From contig JBDSJD010000035.1 of assembly GCA_039917615.1 (NCBI GenBank), positions 51,257-115,256 of the forward strand: a stretch of 64,000 bases of DNA, given 5' to 3'. The first letter of the stretch is position 1; each line of letters begins with the position of its first letter. Made by a program: the position numbers and the translations under genes. Positions 16,062 to 25,595 of this stretch are shown here, one piece after another. The stretch is from ZC4RG30 sp039917615 (GTDB lineage: Bacteria > Pseudomonadota > Gammaproteobacteria > Steroidobacterales > Steroidobacteraceae). The notes under the pieces are model-generated. The model worked only from the letters and a program-made list of their open reading frames with translations, ran no database searches and was not told the origin of the DNA.

Positions 16062-16934
16062 CTACTGGCCAGGGCGTGCGCCGCGGAACCCGCCGGGGCC
16101 ACCACCGGGAGGTCCGCCACCTCCAAAGCCGCCCTGCCGCCCACCGCCACCGGCACTTACCACCCCGAGCGGCCCACGCGGCACCGAGACCTGCAAGGTC
16201 TGACCATCACGCTTGATTTCGACGGTAACCGTTCCGCCCGCAGCACCCTGGGTCGTCAACGTGTTGAGTTCACGCACATCGAACACCCGCGTGCCGCCGT
16301 AGGAAACGATCTCGTCGCCGGCCTTGAGGCCCGAACGTTCAGCTACTGAAGTTGCGTAAACTTCCGCCACACGCACTTCGGTCGACCTGCCGGTCGCCTT
16401 GAGGTAGCGCTCATATTCAGCGTCGCCCAGTTCGTTGCGCAGTGCCAACTCAACATTCCCACCTTCAACGCGTTGACCGGTGCGTTGTGCGTCGTACTGG
16501 GCCTGCATGGCTGCGACGCGCAGTTCCTCGGCACGGCGATTGATCGCCTGCATGCGCTCTGGCGTGAGTCCCGCTGCCTTGATGCGCTCGTTTTCGCGCT
16601 CCTGGAAGCGCTCGCGCAATGCGGCAATATCAGCCGGCGTTCGCGCCTCCCCGAATGGCCGATCACCACCAGGCCGTCGCTGTTCACCATCGGCCGTCCG
16701 CGTGCCCTCACCGGGCACCACCGACTTGCCCGACGAATCCTGCAGTGCCCGGACCTCGGAAGACAACTCGCGCACACGCCGATCGAGCGCGGCAAGTGAT
16801 TTCTGCACGTCGACATTCTGGGAATCCGCCGCAGCGACGAGCAGCGAACTTGCGCCCGAGTCAGGGCGGGTGAACAGGACAAATGCGGCGCCTGCCGCCA
16901 GCCCCACCACCAAAAGACCAAGCATTTTCCACAT
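16062..16934 (-). CDS. Membrane-anchored PDZ-domain protein
   Basis: The 290-residue protein has an N-terminal membrane anchor (MLGLLVVGLAAGAAFVLFTR), then a periplasmic coiled coil (DVQKSLAALDRRVRELSSEV). A disordered basic stretch, a helical region (ALRERFQERENERIKAAGLT) and a PDZ domain at about residues 185-265 follow. The PDZ shows SVAERSGLKAGDEIVSYGGT and LNTLTTQGAAGGTVTVEIKR. The C-terminal 25 residues are Gly/Pro-rich. There is no protease triad, so it is more likely a scaffold or adaptor than a HtrA-type enzyme. The ATG at 16934 has AAGGAG seven bases upstream; a longer in-frame reading upstream is not supported. The gene at 62311 has a similar anchor plus helical architecture. Confidence 0.8.
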   Translation of the reverse strand: MWKMLGLLVVGLAAGAAFVLFTRPDSGASSLLVAAADSQNVDVQKSLAALDRRVRELSSEVRALQDSSGKSVVPGEGTRTADGEQRRPGGDRPFGEARTPADIAALRERFQERENERIKAAGLTPERMQAINRRAEELRVAAMQAQYDAQRTGQRVEGGNVELALRNELGDAEYERYLKATGRSTEVRVAEVYATSVAERSGLKAGDEIVSYGGTRVFDVRELNTLTTQGAAGGTVTVEIKRDGQTLQVSVPRGPLGVVSAGGGGRQGGFGGGGPPGGGPGGFRGARPGQ

Positions 16935-17180
16935 CGCCCGCTCCTTGAAATAACGAAGAACCGGGGCCCGGATTGTGGTCGCAGCGTACTGACTGCACCG
17001 CAGATCGGCAACTGCGGCTCTCGCGCCGCGGGTACGGGGGGAGCTGGCAGAGCGATGCGACCTGCGTCGCAACATGACGGAAAGGCCCGCCGCTGCTGAA
17101 AAGCCGTCGTGCGGCAACATTGACGGCCTCCCTGCCATTGAGGCAGGTTGCTGTCCTCCCGAGAAATTCCAGGGGTGACC

Positions 17181-17897
17181 ATGTTCCGTAAGTTGCGCTC
17201 CGCCACCGCGGCAGCTGTGTTCTTTTCCATGACCTGCGCTGCCGCAGCGCCGCCAGACCTGAGCGGCATCTGGACCATGCAGGCCGACGGCAACGGCGGT
17301 CCCGCAATCAACGGCGCGGGTGATTTCGAAAAAACCGCGCCCTTCACTGCACTTGCGCGGCGCAAGCTCGCCGAATACCACGCGCTGGTAGATCCCACCG
17401 GCGACACTCCCGGGGCGCACTGCGTGCCGCATGGCATGCCGCTTACCGTGTTTCTGGGCGGCGGCTACCCCGTGGAATTCGTGCAGCGTCCCGAGCAGCT
17501 GACCATCATCTACGAGACCCACAACGAAGTCCGGCGCGTGTTTCTCGATGGCCGACGCATCGATCCGCGGGACATCCTGCCCAGCCGCGACGGTACATCA
17601 TGGGGCAAGTGGGAAGGCAACACCCTCGTCGTGGAAACCACGGGTCTCCCGGAGAGCATCGACCAGGCAACCGCACATGGCGAAAACGCGCGCATCGTTG
17701 AACGCTACACACCGAGCACCGAAGGCGGTCTGCCACGACTGAAAGTGGAGGTGACCATCCATGACCCCGAGTTCTACACCGAACCGCCCACGTTGACCCG
17801 TCAATACACCCGTTTGCGCGAGGGACGCATGCTCGACTACAACTGCACCGAGCCCGACTGGGAACAGCATCTCGAGAACCTGCGCCAGAAGAAGTGA
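17181..17897 (+). CDS. Exported protein of the 'GKWEGNTLVV' family, stand-alone copy
   Basis: The 238-residue precursor has a signal peptide (LRSATAAAVFFSMTCAAAAP) and then DLSGIWTMQADGNGG. The core matches the proteins at 5186 and 56279: HCVPHGMPLTVF, FVQRPEQLTIIYETHNEVRR, FLDGRRIDPRD and SWGKWEGNTLVVETTGLPES, followed by ARIVERYT. The repeated beta pattern suggests a lipocalin-like or small barrel domain; function is unknown. Unlike the other copies it has no DUF6152 partner. The ATG follows AGGGG and an upstream in-frame start adds only 11 residues. Its stop TGA overlaps the start of the NhaD gene (TGATG), so the two are translationally linked. Confidence 0.78.
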   Translation: MFRKLRSATAAAVFFSMTCAAAAPPDLSGIWTMQADGNGGPAINGAGDFEKTAPFTALARRKLAEYHALVDPTGDTPGAHCVPHGMPLTVFLGGGYPVEFVQRPEQLTIIYETHNEVRRVFLDGRRIDPRDILPSRDGTSWGKWEGNTLVVETTGLPESIDQATAHGENARIVERYTPSTEGGLPRLKVEVTIHDPEFYTEPPTLTRQYTRLREGRMLDYNCTEPDWEQHLENLRQKK

Positions 17898-19228
17898 TGT
17901 TGCTGCCCAGCTCATTCGAGGCGGTACTGGCCCTGGCCGTGTTCGCGATTGCCTATGGGTTCGTCATCACCGAGGAATTCACGCAGGTTCGCAAGTCGAA
18001 ACCGGTCGTGTTCGCTGCCGGCGCGATCTGGATCCTGGTTGCCATCGCGGCGCGCTCGACCGAGGGTGTCGATGTCGAGCAGCTGTTAGAGCACAATTTA
18101 CTCGAATACGCAGGTCTGCTGCTGTTCCTGTTCGCGGCCATGACCTACGTCAATGTGCTCGAAGAACGAAATGTTTTTGCCGCGCTGCGGTCCTGGATGG
18201 TCGCGAAGGGCTTTTCCCTGCGCAGCATCTTCTGGCTGACAGGATTAATGGCGTTCCTGCTGTCACCCTTCCTGGACAACCTCACAACGGCTCTGGTCAT
18301 GGGCGCCGTGGTGTTGAACGTGGGCCGCGGAAATTCACGATTTCTGGTGCCGGCATGCATCAACGTCGTAGTGGCCGCGAACGCCGGCGGTGCCTTCAGT
18401 CCCTTTGGTGACATCACAACCTTGATGGTCTGGCAGAAGGGCATCGTGACTTTCACGGAATTCTTCGCCCTGTTTCTGCCGTCGTTGGTCAACTGGCTGG
18501 CGCCGGCGCTGTGCATGCATTTCGCCATCCCGACCGGTCGTCCGCAGGCTCAAGCTGATCAGGCGCAGGTGAAAGCGGGTGGATTCATCGTGATCCTGCT
18601 TTTTGTCGTGACTATTTCGACTACGGTTCTCCTGCACCAGTATCTGCATCTGCCTTCCTTCCTGGGCATGATGACTGGCCTGGGCATGCTTATGTTCTGC
18701 GGTCATTTCATCCGGCAGCGGGAGCTGCGGACCGGTGCCGGTCTGATGCAACAGCTTCCGCCGCCAGGGTTCAAACCGGACAAGCGTCCATTCGACGTAT
18801 TCATCAGCGCCAAGCGCGTGGAGTGGGACACGTTGTTGTTTTTTTATGGCGTCGTGCTTTGCGTGGGTGGACTAGGCGCGCTTGGATACCTGACGCTGCT
18901 GTCCCAGCATTCCTATGCCTCACTCGGTCCATCGCTGACCAATATTCTCGTGGGTATGGCTTCCGCGATCATCGACAACATACCCATCATGTTTGCGGTA
19001 CTGTCGATGAATCCGGAAATGTCGCACGGTCAGTGGCTGCTGGTTACGCTGACAGCAGGTGTAGGTGGCTCGTTGCTGTCGATCGGCTCTGCTGCCGGCG
19101 TAGCCCTCATGGGACAAGCGCACGGCATCTACACGTTCATGGCCCATTTGAAGTGGATCTGGGCGATCGCGCTGGGGTATGCAGCTTCAATCTGGGTGCA
19201 CTTCCTGCTCAACTCCGGACTATTCTAG
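17897..19228 (+). CDS. nhaD: NhaD-type Na+/H+ antiporter (ion transporter superfamily)
   Basis: This 443-residue membrane protein has about twelve hydrophobic segments and the family features of NhaD: EFTQVRKSKPVVFAAGAIW near the start, LLEYAGLLLFLFAAMTYVNV, SPFLDNLTTALVMGAVVL with the Asp in the ion path, FSPFGDITTLMVWQKG and IIDNIPIMFAVL. NhaD exchanges Na+ or Li+ for protons at the inner membrane. The start codon overlaps the stop of the preceding gene by one base; a GTG one codon earlier is also possible. An ABC exporter pair follows 27 bases downstream and may be part of the same transcript. Confidence 0.9.
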   Translation: MLLPSSFEAVLALAVFAIAYGFVITEEFTQVRKSKPVVFAAGAIWILVAIAARSTEGVDVEQLLEHNLLEYAGLLLFLFAAMTYVNVLEERNVFAALRSWMVAKGFSLRSIFWLTGLMAFLLSPFLDNLTTALVMGAVVLNVGRGNSRFLVPACINVVVAANAGGAFSPFGDITTLMVWQKGIVTFTEFFALFLPSLVNWLAPALCMHFAIPTGRPQAQADQAQVKAGGFIVILLFVVTISTTVLLHQYLHLPSFLGMMTGLGMLMFCGHFIRQRELRTGAGLMQQLPPPGFKPDKRPFDVFISAKRVEWDTLLFFYGVVLCVGGLGALGYLTLLSQHSYASLGPSLTNILVGMASAIIDNIPIMFAVLSMNPEMSHGQWLLVTLTAGVGGSLLSIGSAAGVALMGQAHGIYTFMAHLKWIWAIALGYAASIWVHFLLNSGLF

Positions 19229-19255
19229 CGAAAGAGCCACAAACAGGGAGAGGTC

Positions 19256-20206
19256 GTGGACTACGCAATTGAAACCCGGGATCTGAGCAAGACCTACAAC
19301 GGCAGGATCCACGCGCTGAAGGGGATCAATCTGCGCGTCAGGACTGCCAGCTGCTTCGGCCTGCTGGGTCCGAATGGCGCTGGCAAATCCACGCTGGTGA
19401 AAACCCTGCTGTCGATTGTCCATGCAAGCAACGGCGCGGCCCAATTGCTGGGCAGGGACCATCGCGATCCCGCGGCGCGCAAGACAGTGGGATACCTGCC
19501 GGAGGGACATCGCTTCCCCCTGTATTTGACTGGACGCGGCGTGTGCCAATATTTCGGTCAGCTGGCTGGCTTGTCTGGTGCGGAACTGGCGAGAGATATC
19601 GATGCCAAGCTCGCGCTGGTCACGATGAGTGAATGGGCCGACACCAGGGTGGGCAAGTATTCCAAGGGAATGTTGCAACGCCTTGGGCTGGCGCAGGCGA
19701 TGCTGGGCAATCCCGCCATACTTTTCCTGGACGAACCCACGGATGGTGTCGATCCGGTGGGGCGCTTCGAATTGCGCAACCTCATACGTTCCATCCAGGC
19801 GTCCGGCACGACAATTTTCCTGAATTCCCACCTGCTGTCAGAAGTGGAGGAGATCTGCGATGAGATCGCGATCCTGCATCGTGGCAGCATCATGCAGCAG
19901 GGTTCGGTGGCATCCATCACGGCTTCGGTTGGGGGCCACGGCAAGAACTGTCTGGTTACCTTCACCACCTCCCCCATCGCGGCGGAGTTGTTGTTGCGAC
20001 TGGCGCCGACCGCCACCGTTCACAACGACCAGCGCGGCTTTCAGGTAAGCCTGGACTCCGAATCCGGAATTTCCGCGCTGATCGACCTGCTACGACAGAA
20101 TCGGGTGGATATCTTCGGCATCGAACAGGCCCGGATCGATCTGGAAGACGCGTTCATCGAACTGATCAAGTCGCCGCCAGATGCCACAGCGAGGACGAAC
20201 CCATGA
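19256..20206 (+). CDS. ABC transporter ATP-binding protein (ABC-2 exporter type)
   Basis: The 316-residue ATPase has Walker A LLGPNGAGKST (38-46 for GPNGAGKST), the signature YSKGMLQRLGLAQAML in a shortened ABC form, Walker B AILFLDEPTDGVD and the switch His in FLNSHLLSEVEE. The C-terminal 90 residues form the usual accessory domain of DrrA/CcmA-like exporters. It starts with GTG after GGGAGAG. The start of the permease gene overlaps its stop by ATGA, so the two form one exporter at the inner membrane. The substrate is unknown; proteins with this layout export lipids, antibiotics or copper-enzyme parts. Confidence 0.92.
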   Translation: MDYAIETRDLSKTYNGRIHALKGINLRVRTASCFGLLGPNGAGKSTLVKTLLSIVHASNGAAQLLGRDHRDPAARKTVGYLPEGHRFPLYLTGRGVCQYFGQLAGLSGAELARDIDAKLALVTMSEWADTRVGKYSKGMLQRLGLAQAMLGNPAILFLDEPTDGVDPVGRFELRNLIRSIQASGTTIFLNSHLLSEVEEICDEIAILHRGSIMQQGSVASITASVGGHGKNCLVTFTTSPIAAELLLRLAPTATVHNDQRGFQVSLDSESGISALIDLLRQNRVDIFGIEQARIDLEDAFIELIKSPPDATARTNP

Positions 20207-21228
20207 TTCGCGCAGTGATTGGTGACACCTGGCGGCAGTCCAAGCAGCAAGTGGTTTTCATCGTGATGCTGGTGGTAATGCTGCTTGCACTGGTTGCCGG
20301 CATCGCGCTGCCGCGTCCGGTCGTGACCGCCGACGGAGAAAAACATTTCGGCACGATCCTGTCGGACAAACCCTTCGACTATTTTGCCCAGCAATGGACC
20401 AATGAATACGCAAAGACATTGCTCAAGGGAAACGAGGCATCTCGCAATGCAGTCCGGCGCGACGTCTTTACCGACAAAACGCTGACTCCGGCCGAAAGGA
20501 ATGCGCGCATTCAGGTGCTGCAGCGGGAGCAAAGGATTGCCCGCGACGAAGCGGTTTCGAAAGCGACTGACGTGCCGGAATACCGGCGCGGGGTCGAGTA
20601 CTACATCCACGCCGTGGTCGGGGGCATGTTCAAGTTCACCATGCTGCTGTTCATCGCTGCTTGCGCCGGATACTTCCCGGCTATGCTCGGCAATGGCGCC
20701 GTGGACATCGTCTTGTCCAAACCTCTCAGTCGCCTGCAGATCTATTCCGGTAAATACCTGGGCGGTGTCGTCCTGTATACCGCTGCCATTGCCGCATTTT
20801 GCGTGCTCCTGTTTGTCGGCATCGGCATGCGAACCGGCATCTATCATGTCCGGATCCTGTACAGCATCCCGCTGCTGGCGTTCACGGCGATGCTGCTGTA
20901 TGCAATATTGGCGTTGATTGGCACCGCCAGCAGAAGCGCCACCATGGCACTGGTGACCGGCTATGTATTTTATGTGGTGGTGGACTCCCTCATTAACGCC
21001 TTGATGAATTTTCAACCGATGCTCCAGCAGATGGGTTGGGAGTCCGTCGCCAGCGTCGTGAGCGTGTTGCGTCACGTGCTGCCGAATTTCGGGATGTTGA
21101 ATGACATGGCGCTGGCCTCGCTGCTCAACATGCCTGTCTTTGAACTTGCACCATTCGCGGTGGCATTGGCCTGGTTGTTTGGCTGTCTGGGCCTTGGATA
21201 CTGGATATTCAGCCGGCGCGATTACTGA
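20203..21228 (+). CDS. ABC-2 type transporter permease
   Basis: The 341-residue permease has a first membrane helix (VVFIVMLVVMLLALVAGIAL), then a periplasmic domain of about 100 residues with a charged helical stretch (NARIQVLQREQRIARDEAVS). Five or six further helices follow (FTMLLFIAACAGYFPAMLG, GGVVLYTAAIAAFCVLLFVG). A large loop between helices 1 and 2 is typical of NosY/GldF-like ABC-2 permeases. It overlaps the ATPase gene by four bases. Its stop codon lies inside the end of the convergent M49 peptidase gene: the two coding regions overlap tail to tail by seven bases. Confidence 0.88.
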   Translation: MIRAVIGDTWRQSKQQVVFIVMLVVMLLALVAGIALPRPVVTADGEKHFGTILSDKPFDYFAQQWTNEYAKTLLKGNEASRNAVRRDVFTDKTLTPAERNARIQVLQREQRIARDEAVSKATDVPEYRRGVEYYIHAVVGGMFKFTMLLFIAACAGYFPAMLGNGAVDIVLSKPLSRLQIYSGKYLGGVVLYTAAIAAFCVLLFVGIGMRTGIYHVRILYSIPLLAFTAMLLYAILALIGTASRSATMALVTGYVFYVVVDSLINALMNFQPMLQQMGWESVASVVSVLRHVLPNFGMLNDMALASLLNMPVFELAPFAVALAWLFGCLGLGYWIFSRRDY

Positions 21229-23306
21229 ATCTGCAACTCCTTGCCGCCAGCCATTGCCTTCGCCGGCCGCTTCGCATGTTCTGCTGCCATGAACGCGCGG
21301 CGCGAATCACGCGTCATGTCTGCATACTCCAGCATCTGCACTGAAAGATCCTGCGGATAGGAGATCTTCACATCAGTGATCGCGCCATCCGGCGCGGTCA
21401 CAGCCTCGAGTCTGGGCAGCACAAAGCCTGTATACGAAGGCAGGTGCAATGCATCGACGCGCCGGACCACCTCGTCGCGAAGCGCAGCATCGAAGTGGAT
21501 GCCATAGGTGTCGAACAATTTCCTGGCGCCGGCCCGATCGCCTTCCGACTTGATGTGTTGGACTTCGGCCAGCAGCCGGCCGACGCCCTCGCGGAATGCA
21601 GCAGCATCCACCATCACATAGTAGGTCTTGCCCTCCCGCAGGCGTTTTTCGATCGACTTCGTGTTGGCCATCAGCCAGTTCACTATCATCTGGCGATTGC
21701 GCATGTGGTCTTCCTCCAGCTGCGTGCCCTCCCGGACCCGGCGGAGCTGCAGCAGCGCATTGCGCGCGTAGCTTTCATATTCGGCCAAAACGATGTCGGT
21801 CTGGTCGGCGGCGGACATGAGCTTGAGCTCTACCATCTTCGGATCAGCAAGGAAATAGAGGCCGACGAGGTCCGCGCGGCCTTCTTCGAGAGCAGAGTAG
21901 TACTCTCCGATGGCCACCTCCGCCTTCCCGTTCAGCCGCTCCGAGATTCTTCCGGACGCATGCCCGATAACCTCGTGCATGTTTGTCGTCAATTCGCCCG
22001 CCAGTTCGCCCCACTTCGCCGTACGCTGGGCCTCTTCTGGCGTCCAGGCAAACTCCGTGCGCATGCCGGGATCGGCGGATTTCTCGTAGGCCTCGTTGAT
22101 GTTCGACAGCGACACTGACTTGCTGCCGTGGTGCTCGCGCACATAGTCGTCATTCGGCAGGTTGATGCCAACCGGCGTGGTGGGACCGGAGTCGCCGGTT
22201 TCGACGACGACATCGATGGCATTGGCAGTGATGCCCTTGACGCCCACTTTGCGGTATTTTGGATCCCACGGCATCCGATCCTCAAACCATTGCGCGTCGG
22301 CGGCGATCCGGCGGATTGAATCGGTCTTCTCGCGGTTTACGTAGAACACCAGCGCTTCCCAAGCGCCTTTCGCGGCTCGCGCGTCGAGATAGACCTCGGT
22401 GAAGCCATTGATCGTGTCCACCGGCGAGGCCTTGTCTTCCACCCAGGCGATGTCATACGCGCGTCGATCGGCGGCTTCGCCGGAGCGATACCAGGTGATG
22501 AGCGCGTCGAGCGCCTTGGCCATCGATGGCGTCGCAAACCCCTTCGCCGCCTCGAGGTGCCTGACGATTTCGGTCAATTGCTCGCTGTAGCGCCCGCCGA
22601 CGCGATAAACCTCTTCCTTCAGACCGCCGGCATCCTTCACCACGCGCGAATTGAGCGGATAGCGCTCTTTGAAACCTGCAAGGTCTCTCAGCTTCACACC
22701 GGAATACAGATTGTTGTGGCTCGCCGTGAGGATGTCCTGGCCGGCGGGGGGCGTCTTGGCGGTGTTCATTGGTTCGACCGCAGGATCAAGAAACATCGGG
22801 CCCAGTCGGGCAAGCATCTGACCCAGTGATTCCCCTTGCATCAACGGGAAAGTGGCGCCGGAAGTCGCTGCAGCCTCGACGGCCTGCGCCAGCGCCGCTG
22901 GCGTGACGTTCACGACGAACTTGCGTGCCGTCAGGTTGTTGTACGGTCCGCTGTTGATCCAGAACAATTTCGCGTAGCGGCGGATTCCGGCGAGGGTCTC
23001 AGGCTGCACCTTGTCGCTGTGGGTCAGGATACTTTCAAGGATCTCCCGCATCTCCAGACCGTGGGCCGAAACCTGGTCGTAGTAGATGTCACGCCCGGCG
23101 ATCGCGGCGTTGTATAGATGCCAGATAAGCGTCTTTTCCCGAAGCGGCAATGCCACAAATCCGTCGGCATAGGCCTGGACTACTGCGGCGTCATCCACGC
23201 GTTCAAGCAGGTACTTGCGTGGCTCGGGCTTCGCTTCAGGTGCAGGCCTCGAACAGGCGGCCACAACTGCAATCGACACCAAGGCGGCAAACCTGATCAA
23301 CCTCAT
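21222..23306 (-). CDS. Lipoprotein peptidase of family M49 (dipeptidyl-peptidase III-like)
   Basis: The 694-residue protein has the M49 zinc motif HEVIGH at 444-449 and the second motif EEGRAD at 474-479, giving two His, the catalytic Glu and the third zinc ligand. It carries a lipoprotein signal (RFAALVSIAVVAAC), so the enzyme is anchored at the envelope, unlike cytosolic eukaryotic DPP III. The N-terminal half (DNNLYSGVKL-type segments, FKERYPLNSRVVKD) matches bacterial members. The ATG at 23306 is preceded by AGGAG; the frame could start 13 codons earlier. It probably trims dipeptides from peptides in the periplasm. Its end overlaps the ABC permease end. Confidence 0.9.
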   Translation of the reverse strand: MRLIRFAALVSIAVVAACSRPAPEAKPEPRKYLLERVDDAAVVQAYADGFVALPLREKTLIWHLYNAAIAGRDIYYDQVSAHGLEMREILESILTHSDKVQPETLAGIRRYAKLFWINSGPYNNLTARKFVVNVTPAALAQAVEAAATSGATFPLMQGESLGQMLARLGPMFLDPAVEPMNTAKTPPAGQDILTASHNNLYSGVKLRDLAGFKERYPLNSRVVKDAGGLKEEVYRVGGRYSEQLTEIVRHLEAAKGFATPSMAKALDALITWYRSGEAADRRAYDIAWVEDKASPVDTINGFTEVYLDARAAKGAWEALVFYVNREKTDSIRRIAADAQWFEDRMPWDPKYRKVGVKGITANAIDVVVETGDSGPTTPVGINLPNDDYVREHHGSKSVSLSNINEAYEKSADPGMRTEFAWTPEEAQRTAKWGELAGELTTNMHEVIGHASGRISERLNGKAEVAIGEYYSALEEGRADLVGLYFLADPKMVELKLMSAADQTDIVLAEYESYARNALLQLRRVREGTQLEEDHMRNRQMIVNWLMANTKSIEKRLREGKTYYVMVDAAAFREGVGRLLAEVQHIKSEGDRAGARKLFDTYGIHFDAALRDEVVRRVDALHLPSYTGFVLPRLEAVTAPDGAITDVKISYPQDLSVQMLEYADMTRDSRRAFMAAEHAKRPAKAMAGGKELQIQ

Positions 23307-23341
23307 CGGGATACTCCTGGAAGCCGGAGACTGTGACACCA

Positions 23342-24640
23342 TCATACGCGGCGCTGCTGCCGGAATTTCCCGTACGCTTCCAGCACCGCTCTTTCCAGCT
23401 GATCCGGTCTTGCGACCAGGGCTGGTGCGCCCAACGCCCGCAAGGCCTGCACCTTGCGCTCGAGGCCCGTGCAGTATTCCTGGGCGGCAAGTGACCTGAA
23501 TGGATCCAGCCAGTCGTTTGCCGTCGAGTTTGCCAGTGAATCGGCGGCTGCACTGGAAAGGCCGGCGATAAATGGCAAATGTTTTGGCAACAGCAAGCGC
23601 ACGGCGTTCTGCAACTGGCTTGCCACTGCCGCGTCGTCAAGGTCCGTAAGCAACACCACGAGGCTGCGCTGCCTCACCAGCGAGCGCACGCGCATCGCCG
23701 CCCCGAGCGGACTGGATTCAGTGCCCGTCACCTGCGCACCCGCCAGCGCCTTGCGCAGGCGGGTGACAGCCGCTGTACCGCGAGCCGGCGCCAATGCAAG
23801 CAATGGCTGGTCGGCATACAGCACGAGGCCGACCAGGTCACCGCGGCTCACCACGTATTGCGCCAGGCTCGCAGCCACATTCACGTAATGACCAAACCGG
23901 TCCAGGTCGCCGGCACGCAGGCCGCTGGAACGTCCGGCATCAACCACGACGACAACTTCCAGATGCTGGTCTTCCGCGTAGTCCCGACTGATCAGCCGGC
24001 GCGCGCGCGCGCTGGCTTTCCAGTCGATGATGCGTGGTGGATCGCCGGGTTGATACCGGCGCAATTGCTGCAGCTCGGCGCCAGCGCCGCGCCTGAGAGC
24101 CACGCGGTCGCCATGCATTCCGAGACCCTGCGCGTCGGGCGCATTGCGCGACAGGTCAGGCAGCACCTGCACGCTATATTGCGTCTCGAGTCGTTGCGAC
24201 CAGGACGCCAGGCCCAAGGGGCCTGCCACGCGAATACGCTGCACAGGCCACTGAAAACTGCCGAGCTGGCGTGGTGTCACCGGCACTTCGACGAGCGCCC
24301 GCGTCGCCGCCGGAATACCCACAGTGCGGATACTGAAATCCAGATTGAATGGCGGCGGCGCGAACGGTGCGAATTCAACGAGCAAATGTCGATGCAGCCG
24401 TTGCTCCAGGTACATCCGCAGGTGATTGGTTCTGCCCAGATACCATCGGGACCCGGCATCCATTGTCAGCGTCACTTGCGCGCGGTGAGCCACAAAAGAT
24501 TCGTACGCCAGGCCAAGCAACAGCAATCCGGCCGGAAATCGCCACAGCGAACCCAGCTGACTGCTGCCACTCCAGTCTCCGAGCACTGCAATCAATGCTG
24601 TGAGCAACGCGAGCAGCACGGCGTTAAGCCGCAAGTTCAC
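23342..24640 (-). CDS. DUF58 domain-containing protein (MoxR-associated)
   Basis: The 432-residue protein has two N-terminal membrane helices (LLALLTALIAVLGDW, FPAGLLLLGLAYESFV), then a beta-rich region. The DUF58 signature RYQPGDPPRIIDWKASARAR and a von-Willebrand-like fold with VVVVVDAGRSSGLRAGDLDR follow, the latter being a MIDAS-like DxGxS site. It is the downstream partner of the MoxR ATPase. Such pairs act as metal- or envelope-protein chaperones at the membrane. I chose GTG at 24640, 11 bases after the MoxR stop, because the longer reading overlaps the MoxR gene. It is the last gene of the operon before the M49 peptidase. Confidence 0.88.
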   Translation of the reverse strand: MNLRLNAVLLALLTALIAVLGDWSGSSQLGSLWRFPAGLLLLGLAYESFVAHRAQVTLTMDAGSRWYLGRTNHLRMYLEQRLHRHLLVEFAPFAPPPFNLDFSIRTVGIPAATRALVEVPVTPRQLGSFQWPVQRIRVAGPLGLASWSQRLETQYSVQVLPDLSRNAPDAQGLGMHGDRVALRRGAGAELQQLRRYQPGDPPRIIDWKASARARRLISRDYAEDQHLEVVVVVDAGRSSGLRAGDLDRFGHYVNVAASLAQYVVSRGDLVGLVLYADQPLLALAPARGTAAVTRLRKALAGAQVTGTESSPLGAAMRVRSLVRQRSLVVLLTDLDDAAVASQLQNAVRLLLPKHLPFIAGLSSAAADSLANSTANDWLDPFRSLAAQEYCTGLERKVQALRALGAPALVARPDQLERAVLEAYGKFRQQRRV

Positions 24641-24650
24641 GGCGTTGCAC

Positions 24651-25595
24651 TCATTTCGGCACAGGTACCAGTTCCAGCAACCGTTGCGCAATGGCCAGCT
24701 CGCTCGTCCCTTCCAGCAGCGCTTCAGGAGCCAGCACGAGGCGGTGGGGGATGACCAGAGGCGCCATCGCCTTCACGTCATCCGGCGCAGCGAACTCTGC
24801 GCCGCGCAGCGCTGCATGAATGCGCGCAGTCCGCAACAACGCCAGCGACCCGCGTGTCGACAGGCCCAGCGCGACATGGGCATGCTCACGAGACGCGCTT
24901 GCGAGATCGATCACGTAACCGGAGAGTTCCGGTGCAACATGCACAGCGTCCACTTCGGCGCGGGCGGCGCTGAGCAATTCGCGACTGACGACGGCAACCG
25001 CATCAGGCACTGCCGCGACCGCCATCGTGCCGTACTGAAGCAACACCTGCTGCTCGTGCGCGCGGGACGGGTAAGGCAGATCGATTCGCAACATGAAGCG
25101 GTCGAGCTGCGACTCCGGCAGCGGGTATGTGCCTTCGAAATCGCGCGGATTCTGCGTGGCGATCACCAGGAAATCCGGCGGCAGTGCATAGTGCTTGCCA
25201 TCGACACTGATCTGCCGCTCTTCCATCGCCTCGAGCAGTGCCGACTGGGTCTTGGGCCCAGCGCGATTGATTTCATCCGCCAGCAAAACGTCTGCAAAGA
25301 TCGGCCCCGGGCGGAACACGAACTCGTTCCTGCTGGTGTCGTAGACATGCACGCCGACGATGTCCGACGGCATCAGATCTGCAGTGCCCTGCACGCGCTT
25401 GAACACACCACCGAGCGCCGTGGCAAGCGTCTTGCTCAACAGCGTCTTGCCCAGACCGGGCGGACCCTGCAGAAGCACGTGGCCGCGCGCCACTATTGCC
25501 ACTGCCAGCGCACGGATGATCGCCTCCATGCCGATTACGGACTGGCCAAGTCTGGCCTGAAGGCTCTGTTCAAGGGTCTGCAAGGCAGTATTCAT
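24651..25595 (-). CDS. MoxR family AAA+ ATPase
   Basis: The 314-residue ATPase has Walker A GPPGLGKT at 44-51, Walker B VLLADEINRAGPKTQSALLE, a sensor region VIATQNPRDFEGTYPLPESQ and the SQLDRFMLRIDLPYP arginine-finger region, all typical of MoxR. It works with DUF58 and DUF4129/4350 membrane partners to mature or fold protein complexes at the envelope. The start ATG overlaps the stop of the DUF4350 gene by ATGA; a longer reading upstream lies inside that gene and is not credible. The gene order MoxR-DUF58 preceded by DUF4350 and DUF4129 is the common gammaproteobacterial arrangement. Confidence 0.95.
   Translation of the reverse strand: MNTALQTLEQSLQARLGQSVIGMEAIIRALAVAIVARGHVLLQGPPGLGKTLLSKTLATALGGVFKRVQGTADLMPSDIVGVHVYDTSRNEFVFRPGPIFADVLLADEINRAGPKTQSALLEAMEERQISVDGKHYALPPDFLVIATQNPRDFEGTYPLPESQLDRFMLRIDLPYPSRAHEQQVLLQYGTMAVAAVPDAVAVVSRELLSAARAEVDAVHVAPELSGYVIDLASASREHAHVALGLSTRGSLALLRTARIHAALRGAEFAAPDDVKAMAPLVIPHRLVLAPEALLEGTSELAIAQRLLELVPVPK

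Noticed and set aside
16935..17522. N-terminal extension of the PDZ gene on the minus strand
   Set aside because: The extension runs antisense to the exported gene at 17181, has no conserved sequence, and a good start with AAGGAG exists at 16934.
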